A stretch of DNA of 64,000 nt from Acetobacterium paludosum (GCF_008086595.1 NZ_RXYA01000017.1:1-64000), one strand, 5' to 3'; shown: positions 1 through 10,071, counted from the stretch's first letter. A program made the numbers and translations. Notes: generated by a model from the letters alone, not told the origin.

Positions 1-2
1 TA

Positions 3-323
3 AAAGACATGGGAGTGTCCATCAGTATTGACGATTTCGGCACCGAGTTTTCATCGCTCAGCCGGATTAAGGACCTGCCGGTGGATCGCCTCAAAATCGA
101 TATGCAGTTCATCAAAGGCATTGGCGTTAACACCAGAGATGAATCCATCATTTCGGTGATGATCTATCTGGCCAAACGGCTGGGTCTCAAGATTATTGCC
201 GAAGGCGTTGAAACCGCTGAGCAGATGGCATTTCTTCGCGATGAAAACTGTGATGAAATCCAGGGCTATTACTATTTTAAACCGCTATCAGCAGATGAAA
301 TTGCAAGAGAAATTTTCTACTGA
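3..323 (+). CDS. EAL-domain cyclic-di-GMP phosphodiesterase, C-terminal part only
   Basis: The frame is open from the left edge, so this is the tail of a gene that begins outside the window. About 106 residues are visible. They carry late EAL-domain signatures: DDFGTEFSSLS, then a KID triplet (catalytic lysine region), the IIAEGVET stretch with its catalytic glutamate, and the closing QGYYYFKPL motif. EAL domains hydrolyse cyclic-di-GMP to linear pGpG in the cytoplasm. Because the catalytic residues that can be seen are intact, the enzyme is probably active. What lies N-terminal (PAS, GGDEF or other) is unknown. A weak hairpin (351-357 with 370-376) follows the stop but lacks a T tract. Confidence 0.9.
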   Translation, partial: KDMGVSISIDDFGTEFSSLSRIKDLPVDRLKIDMQFIKGIGVNTRDESIISVMIYLAKRLGLKIIAEGVETAEQMAFLRDENCDEIQGYYYFKPLSADEIAREIFY

Positions 324-415
324 TTAGCTAGTCAATACAGCTAACGGTCATTGCGAAGCGCACAATCGTTTCGCAAAACCTGGCAAAAATAATTCTGGAA
401 AGGAAGTGGGGTACT

Positions 416-508
416 GTGAAAACTAGTGTTTTAGATGATGTTATTGCAAATAAGTATAATTTTGATTTGGATATGCTAAAAATCATTCTCGAATCGATTC
501 CTGCCTGA
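416..508 (+). pseudogene. Short 30-residue reading frame, possible truncated sensor N-terminus
   Basis: A GTG start at 416 follows a purine-rich GGAAAGGAAG ribosome site about 10 bases upstream. The 30-residue product ends in DLDMLKIILESIPA, which resembles the helix that enters many PAS domains, then stops at once. Beyond the stop the sequence runs into the 3' end of the convergent regulator gene. I read it as a leftover 5' end of a PAS-type signalling gene. It could also be a small genuine peptide; nothing else supports that. Confidence 0.3.
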
Positions 509-513
509 ATCTA

Positions 514-1782
514 TTAAAAATGGGCCCTTTCATTTATAATACTGGCTTCTGCATCATCCCGGTACTGTTGATACAATGCCTGGATTGAAGCATTGGGCGG
601 TTGGTCCAGTTCTTTTAGGAGCAGAGCCTTCAAATCTTCATAATGCCGGGTAAAAGAAACATAATCATCATCAAAACGAAAGACATTTAACAGGAGTTCA
701 TGAAATCTTTCGTTAAGATTATCCATTTCAATCAGTTTGTATAAGACGCGTTTTGTTGACAGGTAATCCCGTTTGAAAAAATAATGTCTGGCCAGCGCAA
801 ATACATACTTTTCAAACTGGTGTCGGTAAAAGGTGGACTGGGATGCCGCCCAGGGATAATCATTTTCGGCCAGAAGATCCCCTTCATATAACAATATCGC
901 CCGTTCGATGTTTCGGGCTGACGCTGCATCAACCTCATCATAGGGATTCACAGCAGTATTTATCAAATTTTTAAATTCACCGAGATCAGAATAAAAACGA
1001 TGCTTTTCATAAAAATATAAGCCATTGATGACTTCCAGGTTGAAGGTGATATTAGCAGTTTTTAAATTATTTTTGAGATTATAGATGGTGGTGTGAAGAT
1101 ATCTTGTGGCTTTCTCCAGCTCCACATCCGGCCATAGGGCTTCCAACAGTTCGTCTTTTGAAATGAACTGGTTTTCATTCTGCAGTAAAAATGCAAACAG
1201 TTCTTCAGTTTTAGTGGTTCGCCATTTTATGGGTTTTTCCTTGAGACTGGTCAATACCCTGTATTTTCCAAATAAATATACATAAAGTTCGGGTTCTGAT
1301 TTCCTTGGCGATTTTTTCTTGTTTATGATTTTATACTGATTTCGAATGGTTTCAACCAGTTTTTTCTCATGTAGTTTTCGTTTATTGATGTCTCTGGATA
1401 CACCAATACCCAGAATGTGATTGGTAGTCTCATCTATTTCCAGGCGTGTCGATATTTCAATATATTTAATGGAACCATCTTTACAGTATTGTTGAAATTC
1501 GCTGAGATTATAAACAATGTTGTCACTGCGGTCACCGTCCAGAAACCGCTGATAACGGCGAAGGAACCCGTTTTTCAGTTTCTGCAGAGATTCGGGGGTC
1601 AAACAATCTTCCAGTTTTTCCTGCATGGCCTCTTCCACGGTTAAACCTCTTAACTGGTAAATGGACGGGCTGATATACAAAAATTTCTTTGTGTTTAGAT
1701 CGTAGACCCAAACGCATTCATTGAGTTTTTCTACCAGTATTTTAAAATCAATTGTCGAATGATTTGTCAGTTTATTTTGCAT
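514..1782 (-). CDS. PAS-domain transcriptional regulator with SARP-type winged helix and BTAD-like output
   Basis: The protein (422 aa from the preferred start) begins with a PAS fold (about residues 15-135; FLYISPSIYQLRG is typical) and continues with an OmpR/SARP-type winged helix starting near YVYLFGKYRVL, with WRTTKTEELFAFLL and the recognition region RYLHTTIYNLKNNL. The last 150 residues look like the helical BTAD region of SARP activators. Such proteins bind DNA and activate transcription; the PAS domain presumably senses a ligand or redox state. The start at 1782 is favoured because a perfect GGAGGT (1790-1795) sits 7 bases before it; the upstream ATG at 1797 would overlap that ribosome site. 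It is divergent from the chemotaxis receptor gene, which may be a target. Confidence 0.8.
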   Translation of the reverse strand: MQNKLTNHSTIDFKILVEKLNECVWVYDLNTKKFLYISPSIYQLRGLTVEEAMQEKLEDCLTPESLQKLKNGFLRRYQRFLDGDRSDNIVYNLSEFQQYCKDGSIKYIEISTRLEIDETTNHILGIGVSRDINKRKLHEKKLVETIRNQYKIINKKKSPRKSEPELYVYLFGKYRVLTSLKEKPIKWRTTKTEELFAFLLQNENQFISKDELLEALWPDVELEKATRYLHTTIYNLKNNLKTANITFNLEVINGLYFYEKHRFYSDLGEFKNLINTAVNPYDEVDAASARNIERAILLYEGDLLAENDYPWAASQSTFYRHQFEKYVFALARHYFFKRDYLSTKRVLYKLIEMDNLNERFHELLLNVFRFDDDYVSFTRHYEDLKALLLKELDQPPNASIQALYQQYRDDAEASIINERAHF

Positions 1783-2036
1783 TGTGACTACCTCCATATA
1801 TCATTGAATTGCTCTATACTTGTTGAGAAGTTGTTGAGTTGATTATAGTATAATCTTTAGGATTGCGGCTTACAAGATTAAATGTGAATAAATCCTGATA
1901 AATTTCTCTTCTTCTTAGATAGAAACAAGCTCAAATTAAGTTGGTTTAAATTTCGGGGACATAAAGAGTAAACATTACAAGGGAAAACAAAAAAATCATG
2001 GTACTGCATCCGAAAAAAACGAAAGGAATCAAAGAA

Positions 2037-5000
2037 ATGAAAGCGGAAAGAAATGATTTACAAAAAAATCAGAATGGAGGCGAGTCGTTTACCATAAAAA
2101 TGCATTTAACCACAAAGCTCATCCTTTTAACGGTGCTGACGCTGGCAGCTGCGATCATCGCCATGGGGAGTCTCATGGTCAATAGCGGGGCTGCCATTAT
2201 TGATCAGTCAACAAAAGCTGATGCGCTGGAATATGTGGAGGAATCAGCCAACCACGTCGGAGCTGTCATCACAGGCAATCTGGATAAGCTCAACGAAGTG
2301 GCCCTCCGGGATCGAACCACCGGCATGGATTTTGCCATCCAGATGGCTTCTATTTCCGTAGATGTGCAACGGCTGGGGTATGAGGATATGGCGGTGATCG
2401 GCACCAATGGGCATGGGCAGTATGTCCTCAGCGGTGGTGCCTTTGATGTACCCAATGAAGTCTGGTATCAGGAAGCGCTGAAGGGAAATGGTTGTGTTTC
2501 GGACGTTGCCATCAGTCAGACAACCAAACAACCCGCAGTTTTTGAAGTGGTACCCATCAAAAAAGACAATCAGGTGGTGGGTGTCCTCCTAGGAAGACGA
2601 AATGCCAATTTCTTGAGCGCGATCACCAATACACTGGGTGATGGTGAAATTAAATACGGCTACGTGATCAATGCCAACGGCGAAATGATGGCGCATCCCA
2701 GTGAAGAGATTGTCCTGAGTCAGACCAATGTCTTTGAAAATATCGAAAAAGATGGTCCCAACGGATTTGGCGCTAGCTTCAAAAAACTGGGTTCAAATGA
2801 TGTTGCCACTCTGGATTATCAATACAATAACGATACCAAAGTGGCCTATGTGGCACCGATCCCGGAAACCGACTGGACTCTGGTCATTACCGAATCCAAA
2901 ACAGTCATGCTGGCCCCGATTATGCAGCTGCGCAATACCATCATCATATTTGCACTGATCATTCTGCTAGTCGGCGGCGTCATCTCTTATATCATTTCAA
3001 AACGCATCGCCAAGCCCGTGGTTTCGGCCGACGCGATGATCAAAGAAATCAATGCCGGGCATCTGAGCGAACGTCTGGAAATTACATCCAAGGATGAGGT
3101 GGGCGAAATGACCCAGTCACTCAATCAATTGGCAGATACGTTGGAATATGGAATTATCGGTTTGATGAGAAATATTTCTGACGGCGATGTTTCATCTGAC
3201 ATTGAAGTGGTGGATCCGACGAATGAAGTGACCCCGGTCTTAAAACAAACCGTAGAAACCATTCGGCGCTTAATTGCCGAAACCACCATGCTTTCTGATG
3301 CGGCACTGGCCGGTGAGTGGCAGGACCGGGGCGATGCGGATGCCTTTAACGGTGGATTTAAAGAAATTGTTAATGGGATTAACGCCACCCTCGATACCGT
3401 GGTGGATAAGATGGTCTGGTATGAGGCCATTATTGACTCCGTGCCATTTCCGTTGCACGTTACCGATAATGACATGAAATGGGCATTTATGAATAAGGCC
3501 TTTGAAGCTCTGATGGTAAAAAATAGTGTCATCAAAAATCGAACATCTGCCGTCGGCATGGATTGCTGCAATGCCGGTGCAACTATTTGCAAGAGCGAAA
3601 ACTGCGGCATCAAACGCCTGGTTGATCAGGGCATCGGTGAAACCTACTTTGAATGGTGCGGCCTGAGCAATAAGCAGGACACAGCCTATCTGAAAAATGC
3701 CAAAGGTGAAAATGTCGGCTTTGTGGAAATTGTGACGGATCTGACGCCGATGATTCGGGTGAGCGATTACACAAAAAATGAAGTAACCCGACTGGCCAAT
3801 AATCTGATTCAGCTGTCGGAAGGAAATCTGGATTTCGATCTGATGATCGGTGAGGCGGATGAATATACCACTGAAGTCAGTGCCGAGTTTTCTGAAATCC
3901 GCAACAGTCTATCTGCGGTGAAGGACTCGGTTGACAACCTGATCAGTGATGCCACCATGCTGGCCCAGGCCGGTATTGAAGGGCAACTGGATACCAGAGC
4001 GGATACCAGTCGCCATCAAGGAGACTTTGCCAAGATTGTGGACGGCGTCAATGCCACCCTGGACGCGGTCGTCGCACCGATCCAGGAAGCTTCGGCAACG
4101 CTGAAAGAACTGGCTCAGGGTAATCTCAGCACCGGTATGGTGGGGAATTACAACGGCGATTATACCCAGATCAAAGAGGATATGAACCAGACCGCCGCCT
4201 TCCTCAAACGCTATGTGGATGAAATCACACAGACACTTAATGAAATGGGACAGGGCAACCTGGATCAGGAAATCACCACTTATTATATGGGCGACTTCCA
4301 GGCCATTAAGATAGCACTCAATGAAATCACCGCCAATCTCAGCACCACCATGTCGGACATCAATGAATCGGCCGGTCAGGTGGAAGCCGGTGCCATCCAG
4401 ATTTCTGACGGTGGACAGGCACTTGCTCAGGGAACCACGGAACAGGCCAGTTCCATTCAGGAACTGACGGCATCCATTGAAGAAGTGGCAGGGGAAACCA
4501 AACAAAACGCTAAAAATGCTAATGCTGCTAACGAACTGGCCATGGATGTCCGCAAAAATGCGGAAGTGGGCAATGCTCAAATGGCTCAGATGGTAACCGC
4601 CATGATTGACATTAATGAGGCATCCGGTAATATTTCAAAAATCATCAAGGTCATTGATGATATTGCCTTCCAGACTAATATTCTGGCTCTTAATGCGGCC
4701 GTGGAAGCAGCCCGGGCTGGTCAGCATGGCAAAGGTTTTGCGGTTGTCGCTGAAGAAGTCCGCACCCTGGCAGCCCGAAGCGCCGAGGCAGCCAAAGAAA
4801 CGACAGCGATGATTGAAGGCTCCATTGCCAAAGCGGAAGCTGGAACAAAAATAGCCGGCCAGACAGCCGAAAGCCTCAAAGAAATTCTGGATGAAATTGG
4901 AAAAGTGACCGGTTTGGTAGGGAATATTGCCTTGGCATCCAACGATCAGGCCTCTGAAATTGCCCAGATCAATCAGGGGATTGAACAGGTTTCCCAGGTG

Positions 5001-5225
5001 GTGCAGACCAATTCTGCCACCGCCGAGGAAAGCGCCGCTGCCAGCGAGGAACTCTCCGGACAGGCGGAAATCCTCAAACACATGGTTGGGGCCTTCCGGC
5101 TCAAAGGAAAAAACACGGGAAGCAGCATGAAACCCGCTGCCAAACAGCCGGCACCAAAGCAGGCGAAAGCCCCGTCACCTCGAATTGACATCATCCTGGA
5201 TGATGATGAGATGGATAAGTATTAA
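2037..5225 (+). CDS. Large methyl-accepting chemotaxis protein with Cache, HAMP and cysteine-rich PAS domains
   Basis: The reading frame is open from an ATG at 1998, but the ATG at 2037 has a better spaced AAAGGA site; 2100 is also possible. Residue numbers here count from 1998. A membrane segment (about 40-61) is followed by an extracellular dCache-like sensor domain to about 310, a second membrane segment (312-335), HAMP (336-390), further HAMP-like repeats, and a PAS domain near 474-580. That PAS holds an unusual cluster of cysteines ([16 protein letters not shown]). The C-terminal half is the standard signalling hairpin, with [18 protein letters not shown] at its tip around residue 890. 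It would pass periplasm-side and cytoplasmic signals to CheA/CheW. No chemotaxis kinase genes are nearby. Confidence 0.92.
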   Translation: MKAERNDLQKNQNGGESFTIKMHLTTKLILLTVLTLAAAIIAMGSLMVNSGAAIIDQSTKADALEYVEESANHVGAVITGNLDKLNEVALRDRTTGMDFAIQMASISVDVQRLGYEDMAVIGTNGHGQYVLSGGAFDVPNEVWYQEALKGNGCVSDVAISQTTKQPAVFEVVPIKKDNQVVGVLLGRRNANFLSAITNTLGDGEIKYGYVINANGEMMAHPSEEIVLSQTNVFENIEKDGPNGFGASFKKLGSNDVATLDYQYNNDTKVAYVAPIPETDWTLVITESKTVMLAPIMQLRNTIIIFALIILLVGGVISYIISKRIAKPVVSADAMIKEINAGHLSERLEITSKDEVGEMTQSLNQLADTLEYGIIGLMRNISDGDVSSDIEVVDPTNEVTPVLKQTVETIRRLIAETTMLSDAALAGEWQDRGDADAFNGGFKEIVNGINATLDTVVDKMVWYEAIIDSVPFPLHVTDNDMKWAFMNKAFEALMVKNSVIKNRTSAVGMDCCNAGATICKSENCGIKRLVDQGIGETYFEWCGLSNKQDTAYLKNAKGENVGFVEIVTDLTPMIRVSDYTKNEVTRLANNLIQLSEGNLDFDLMIGEADEYTTEVSAEFSEIRNSLSAVKDSVDNLISDATMLAQAGIEGQLDTRADTSRHQGDFAKIVDGVNATLDAVVAPIQEASATLKELAQGNLSTGMVGNYNGDYTQIKEDMNQTAAFLKRYVDEITQTLNEMGQGNLDQEITTYYMGDFQAIKIALNEITANLSTTMSDINESAGQVEAGAIQISDGGQALAQGTTEQASSIQELTASIEEVAGETKQNAKNANAANELAMDVRKNAEVGNAQMAQMVTAMIDINEASGNISKIIKVIDDIAFQTNILALNAAVEAARAGQHGKGFAVVAEEVRTLAARSAEAAKETTAMIEGSIAKAEAGTKIAGQTAESLKEILDEIGKVTGLVGNIALASNDQASEIAQINQGIEQVSQVVQTNSATAEESAAASEELSGQAEILKHMVGAFRLKGKNTGSSMKPAAKQPAPKQAKAPSPRIDIILDDDEMDKY

Positions 5226-5252
5226 TTGATTTGCAGGAAATTGTCATATCTT

Positions 5253-5285
5253 AAACCTGGAAGTATCAAGCTTCCAGGTTTTTTT
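5253..5285 (+). terminator. Rho-independent terminator of the chemotaxis receptor gene
   Basis: An 11-bp perfect inverted repeat (AAACCTGGAAG at 5253-5263 and its complement at 5271-5281) with a 7-base loop is followed directly by a run of T. It lies 28 bases after the receptor stop codon. Confidence 0.9.
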
Positions 5286-5486
5286 ACGGTAGAATAGTGT
5301 AGCTATATTATTGAAATTAAGGCAAAAGGAACTGACGGAAAAATATCTCAGTCCGAATATGCGATAGACAGCGGAAAACGGGTATAAAAAGATCAGACGC
5401 GTTGCTGTTTTTGAAGGGCTGGTTTATGTTTGAACGTGCAGTGCGAAAAATAACGTTATATTTTGTATTGAGGAGAAGGAGACGCC

Positions 5487-7004
5487 ATGGATCAAACAAC
5501 GATTAATGACAAGATTATGCTTGTAAATGCTGATGGCCTTGTACTTGGAGCTAGTGCTTCCTGTGCCGATTTACTAGAGAAAGACATTGAACAATTAACC
5601 GGTGTTTGTATTCTTGATTTGAATTTCGGATTGACTTTAACCCAATTTTTGGCCTATTTTGAGAAGATTAAAAAAGACAAATAATTCGAGTTCAAGACCT
5701 ATTTTTCAAACAAAGCAAACCGTTTGATCAATATCGACGTGAGTGCTGTCTATGTGGATTCCCAGGAGTTGGCGTTGCTACATATTAATTTGGGCGCACC
5801 CGAGGAAGTGAAAAGTTTTTATGGGAATTCCAGACATCTGTTACTGGAAAACCCGACAGCACCCATCAACTTCAGCCTTGGGGAAGTAATGGACTCCGCT
5901 TTATTCCAGAATATCATGGATTATTTCTATAAATTGACGGGAATTCCGGTTGGGATTATCGATATGAATGGAACTATCATCGTGAAAGAGGGCTGGCAGG
6001 ATATCTGCGTCAATTTTCATAGAGTCAATCCGGCCGCCTGCAAGAACTGTTTAGAAAGCGACTATGAAATTACCAGAGGCATTGCCGTGGGGGAATACCG
6101 ACAGTACAAATGCAAAAATAATCTGTGGGATATTGCGACCCCGATTTATGTCGGAAATCAGCGGATGGGTCATATTTATTTAGGACAATTTTTTTACCAG
6201 GATGAGCCCATCGATTACGACTACTTCCGGGAACAGGCAAGGTCTTTCGGTTTTGATGAAGAAGCTTATCTGGACGCATTGTCCCAGGTGCCGCGATTTA
6301 CTCATCTTCAGGTTGAAACGGCCATGAATTTCTATGCCGGAATGGCGAGTTACGTCTCTCAGCTCAGCTTCACCAACATCAAGATTCATGAAACCATGGA
6401 TGAACTTTATAATGTGATGAACTTTCAAAATGCCTTGTTGAATGCCGTGCCTTCGCCAATTTTTTATAAGGATAAGGATTTGCGCTACCTCGGCGGCAAT
6501 AAAGCGTTTGATGAAGCAAGCGGACTCTGTCCCTCTGAGTATATTGGCAAAACTGCGTTTGATATTTTTACGGATGAACAGGCTTGTGTTTATCATCAAA
6601 CCGATTTGGAACTCCTTGAGAAGAAGGAAAAACAGGTCTATGAGTTTCATGTGAGGACCGTGTCCGGAAAAAAAAAGGATGTTATTTTCAATAAGGCCCT
6701 GTTCACCGATCTGACGGGAGAACCCGCCGGCATCATCGGCGTCATTCAGGACATTACGGATATCAAACACGCTGAGCAACGGCTGCTGAAGGCCAATGAA
6801 GAAATCATAGAGACTCAGAAAGAAGTCATTTATACCCTCGGTCAGATCATTGAAACCCGATCCAAAGAGGCCGCAAAACATGTCGTTCGAGTGGCTGAAT
6901 ATTCCTATCTTATTGGGCTCAAATATGGATTAAACAAGGAAGATACCACGTTGCTGAAAATTGCCGCCCCGATGCATGACGTCGGAAAAATCGGCATTCG
7001 TTAA
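5487..7004 (+). pseudogene. PAS-PocR-PAS-HD sensor gene broken by an in-frame TAA and truncated in its HD domain
   Basis: One reading frame runs from ATG 5487 to 7004 except for a single TAA at 5682-5684. The two parts join into one PAS fold: the first ends ...FEKIKKDK and the second resumes at once with FEFKTYFSNKANRLINIDVSAVY-type sequence, so the stop splits a domain. After it come a PocR sensory domain with conserved cysteines (AACKNC, YKCKN), a second PAS (LLNAVPSPIFYKDKDLRYLGGNKAF), and the start of an HD-GYP domain. That domain reaches HDVGKIGI and then stops, whereas the intact HD-GYP protein at 21456-22571 continues for over 100 residues. It must once have been a cyclic-di-GMP phosphodiesterase. 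With both lesions it is almost certainly dead, although a sequencing error at 5682 cannot be excluded. Confidence 0.85.
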
Positions 7005-7008
7005 AACA

Positions 7009-7119
7009 ATGGCTTTTTTTTACTGCAGAAAAGTGCTGGTATTGGGACTCAGTCTGGCATTGATGCTGATGGTATTGTCGGGGTGCACCACAAAAGCAGC
7101 GTCCAAAAGTTATGAATAA
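7009..7119 (+). pseudogene. Lipoprotein signal peptide relic
   Basis: A 36-residue frame encodes a basic start, a hydrophobic core (VLVLGLSLALMLMVLSGC) and a lipobox cysteine, then stops nine residues later. Just after it, in another frame (7119-7232), an uninterrupted stretch reads NHGDGTFETQGTFSYLNDP and ends KTIVHHPISR before a TAA; this may be further body of the same or another decayed exported protein. I do not recognise the family. No convincing ribosome site precedes it, and it begins at the break in the upstream sensor gene. Confidence 0.45.
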
Positions 7120-7249
7120 ACCATGGCGACGGCACGTTTGAAACTCAGGGCACCTTCTCTTATTTGAACGATCCCCACAAAGTTGTACCGGAAAAGATGA
7201 AAACGATCGTCCATCATCCAATCAGTCGATAAATAAAACGAGGAAAGAA

Positions 7250-7351
7250 ATGAATAAATATATTGCTTTGCTCCGCAACGTCAATGTTGGCGGCAAAAAC
7301 AGATCAGAAGTAATTAAGTCTTTTACATCTAATTGCTTAAATGTTCGATAG
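7250..7351 (+). pseudogene. DUF1697 family protein, N-terminal relic
   Basis: A good ribosome site (GAGGAAAG) and ATG at 7250 lead into MNKYIALLRNVNVGGKN, the highly typical opening of DUF1697 proteins (usual length about 180 aa). Homology is lost after about 18 residues and the frame closes with TAG soon after. The function of DUF1697 proteins is unknown. This is a 5' stub left by a deletion. Confidence 0.55.
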
Positions 7352-7442
7352 ACGCCAGTACATCGTTAAGAATTGGCATCAGGTTGCGACCAGTTAAATC
7401 TGAGTGCGGCCAGAGAATGGCTTTAATTTGTTCCCAGGCCAC
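7329..7442 (-). pseudogene. DUF1048-type protein, C-terminal relic
   Basis: On the minus strand an open stretch reads AWEQIKAILWPHSDLTGRN and ends in DVLASIEHLSN before a TAG. This looks like the C-terminal end of the small DUF1048 proteins that commonly sit just downstream of PadR regulators. It lies immediately behind the truncated PadR relic in the same orientation, so the original padR-DUF1048 pair appears to have lost its middle. A TAA stands just upstream in this frame. The family call is from memory of motif and context. Confidence 0.45.
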
Positions 7443-7449
7443 TTAATAA

Positions 7450-7641
7450 TCAGCTAGCGGACGTTTTTTTTTCAATATCGACGAAGTTTTTCTTCTCAAG
7501 TCGCGCCAAAATGGTATAAACTGTTCCATCCACAACATCAGCGAAACCGAGTGTATTTAAACGTCGTGTGATTTTATAGCCATAGGTTTCGCCAGCGGTA
7601 ATAATTTCAAGGAAACAGCCCTCAAGCAGGCCTTTAAACAT
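7450..7641 (-). pseudogene. PadR family regulator, truncated
   Basis: The 63-residue product MFKGLLEGCFLEIITAGETYGYKI... DGTVYTILARLEKK is the winged-helix half of a PadR repressor (normal length about 105-110 aa). The sequence leaves the family pattern after FVDIEKK at a run of eight T (A on the coding strand), where a frameshift is likely. The C-terminal dimerisation helix is missing, so it should not work as a repressor. Confidence 0.65.
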
Positions 7642-7823
7642 TTCTGTCAGGTTTTTTTCTTTACTTTAAGAACATGACAGGATAAAATATTACGTAGCAA
7701 ATTCAAAGCGAACATATAAAAAAAGAAAAATATAACTACATATTGGATAGGCAATTGCGAAAATGCTGTACGCTGCGCTGCCCGGTTGCGCCTAACCATT
7801 AAAATTATTTGGAGGATATTGTG

Positions 7824-8360
7824 ATGGAGAAAAAATATGAGTTTTCCTGGGATTTATTGGGTGATATTGAAGCAGGACGACCCAATATGGGTAACACAAC
7901 TCGGGTTGAAATATATCGTTTAATGCAATTTACCTTTAGAGACATCATTGAAAAACATGTTGGCTGGGAAAAAACAAATGAAATATTTTATGATGCGGGA
8001 CAATTGGCGGGAAAAGAATTCTATCTCCATATGTTAGAAAAAACGGACAATCTTAATGCTTTTATCAATCAGCTTCAAGATGTCTTAAAAGAACTGGGGA
8101 TGGGTATTCTAAGAATCGAAGAAGCAGATATGGAAAAAGGTGAACTCACTCTAACTATATCGGAAGACCTTGACTGTTCCGGGCTGCCGGAAACTGGGTA
8201 TGAAATCTGTACCTACGATGAAGGCTTTATTTCGGCATTACTTGAAAGCTTTGCCGGGATACCATTTATTGTTAAAGAAATTGACTGCTGGTGTACCGGT
8301 GATCGAACCTGTCGGTTTAGTGCAAAAGCTAAAAATGAAGGGAACCAAAGTGAAAAATGA
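7824..8360 (+). CDS. V4R-domain sensor protein
   Basis: This 178-residue protein is a stand-alone V4R (4-vinyl reductase-like) domain: the N-terminal FSWDLLGDIEAGRPNMG stretch, a central FYDAGQLAGKEF, and the C-terminal KEIDCWCTGDRTCRF motif, in which cysteines of the CWCTGDxxC type are typical. V4R domains bind small hydrophobic ligands or metals and act as sensors. GTG 7821 or ATG 7824 may start it; the GGAGG at 7811-7815 suits ATG 7824. Its stop overlaps the start of the diguanylate cyclase by ATGA, so the two are translated together, and V4R is the likely ligand-sensing partner of that enzyme. A decayed copy of this gene pair lies at 13586-13684. Confidence 0.82.
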   Translation: MEKKYEFSWDLLGDIEAGRPNMGNTTRVEIYRLMQFTFRDIIEKHVGWEKTNEIFYDAGQLAGKEFYLHMLEKTDNLNAFINQLQDVLKELGMGILRIEEADMEKGELTLTISEDLDCSGLPETGYEICTYDEGFISALLESFAGIPFIVKEIDCWCTGDRTCRFSAKAKNEGNQSEK

Positions 8361-9982
8361 TCAGTAATGAGGCCAGATTATTATTGGATTATCTCGAAGC
8401 GCAGCTGTATGATGTCAAAACAAATCAGGATATTCCAACCAGTTTGGCAAATGATGAGGGCTTTTTACAGCTGGATAAAACTATAAAAATCATTAGAGCA
8501 TCAGTGGTAGAACTGGGTAACGGCAATCTTTCCTATCAGATAAATGGGAAAGGTTATGTTTTGGGTTCGCTGAAATCCTTACAGGCGTCCCTCAGAAATT
8601 TAACCTGGAAAACAAAGGCCATTGCGGCGGGAGATTTTTCCCAGAGTGTTCATTGTCTCGGTGATTTTTCGGATTCTTTTAACAGCATGACCAAAAAGTT
8701 AGAAGTCTCCATTCATGAAATCAAGGAGATTCAGGAACACTTTAAAATGATTTTTGATACTATTCCGGACATGACCATTATTTCTAACATTGAAGATGGA
8801 ACAGTGATTGCCTACAATCAGGCGTTTTTGGAAACCATGAAATTCACAAAAGAAGAATTAGAGAACAAAACGATCTTGATTACAGATTACTGCAATGATT
8901 TGGGTGAACACGCAAAATTTATTGAAAGGCTTAAGAAAGATAGTTTTATTAAAAATGCTGAGATGAATTTTCATGGTAAAAGTGATCAAATCATAACCGG
9001 TCTCGTTTCATCAAGAATCATTAAAATAAAAGGGGCTCCACATACTTTAAGTGTAATCCGGGACATCACCGAGTTAAAAGCAATTGAGAAAAAACTTCGG
9101 GAAAGTGAAGAACTGCATCGGCTTCTGGCAGATAATGCAGCAGATGTCATCTGGACCATGGGTCTGGATGGCAAATTTACCTACGTTAGCCCTTCCGTTG
9201 AAAAACTTCGGGGATATACAGTTGCGGAAGTCTTGGCACAATCACCGGAAGAAGTTCTCTGTCCTAGTTCATTAATCCATCTGCAGAAAGGCCTGGAAAA
9301 TGCCATTCGATTGATACAGAACAATCTGCCGTTTAAAGTGTTCCGCGGCGAATTGGAACAGCCCTGTAAGAATGGCACCACTGTTTGGACAGAAGCAACC
9401 GTTTCGGGTATTTACAGCGAAGATGGAAGATTCATCGGAATGCTTGGGGTAACTCGGGATATTTCAGATCGGAAAATCATGGAAGAGGAAATCGTAAGGC
9501 TGTCTGTTACGGACAAACTGACCCAAAGTTACAACCGCTTGAAGCTGGATGAAACCATGGATGAACAATTAAAGTTGGCAAAAATTGCAACGGTGCCTTT
9601 TTCGATTCTAATTTTGGATATTGATCATTTTAAACGGGTCAACGATAACTATGGTCACCAGGTGGGGGATCGGGTCCTCGTGGAACTGGTGGCGATTCTG
9701 CAGAAACATGTCAGAAGCGATGATGTGGTCGGTCGTTGGGGTGGTGAAGAATTTCTTATCATCCTGCCGAATACCGACCTGGAAGGCGGCGTCGGGTTGG
9801 CAGAAAAGTTGCAAAAATTAGTTGGTGCCAATATATTTACCCGGGCCGGTCGGGTAACCATCAGCATCGGCGTTGCCGCTTATCAGGGTGATTTATCTCA
9901 GGAAAGCATTGTATCCAGAGCTGATTCCGCTCTTTATCTGGCCAAGAAAAATGGCCGCAATCGGGTTGAATATTTGAAATAA
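8357..9982 (+). CDS. Diguanylate cyclase with HAMP-like, two PAS and GGDEF domains
   Basis: A 541-residue cytoplasmic protein without membrane segments. Residues about 45-115 resemble a HAMP-type linker (ELGNGNLSYQINGKG, AAGDFSQSV). PAS domains follow at about 120-235 and 245-365 (LLADNAADVIWTMGLDGKFTYVSPS). The GGDEF domain fills the last 165 residues with the active-site signature RWGGEEF and a product-inhibition RxxD (RSDD) five residues upstream. It should make cyclic-di-GMP from two GTP. Start overlaps the V4R gene stop (ATGA), suggesting translational coupling. No terminator is evident before the next gene. Confidence 0.93.
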   Translation: MISNEARLLLDYLEAQLYDVKTNQDIPTSLANDEGFLQLDKTIKIIRASVVELGNGNLSYQINGKGYVLGSLKSLQASLRNLTWKTKAIAAGDFSQSVHCLGDFSDSFNSMTKKLEVSIHEIKEIQEHFKMIFDTIPDMTIISNIEDGTVIAYNQAFLETMKFTKEELENKTILITDYCNDLGEHAKFIERLKKDSFIKNAEMNFHGKSDQIITGLVSSRIIKIKGAPHTLSVIRDITELKAIEKKLRESEELHRLLADNAADVIWTMGLDGKFTYVSPSVEKLRGYTVAEVLAQSPEEVLCPSSLIHLQKGLENAIRLIQNNLPFKVFRGELEQPCKNGTTVWTEATVSGIYSEDGRFIGMLGVTRDISDRKIMEEEIVRLSVTDKLTQSYNRLKLDETMDEQLKLAKIATVPFSILILDIDHFKRVNDNYGHQVGDRVLVELVAILQKHVRSDDVVGRWGGEEFLIILPNTDLEGGVGLAEKLQKLVGANIFTRAGRVTISIGVAAYQGDLSQESIVSRADSALYLAKKNGRNRVEYLK

Positions 9983-10071
9983 TTGCGATAATCAGGAATC
10001 AGATCCAGGGGAGATAAAGCATCAACAATGGCAATAGCAGCCAAAATTTTGACAACCAGCGGGAGGTACCA

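Noticed and set aside
3909-4580. Long antisense reading frame (223 codons) opposite the chemotaxis receptor
   Set aside because: It shadows the receptor coding frame, has no ribosome site and shows no domain; the same applies to antisense frames at 6180-6881 and 61046-61522.
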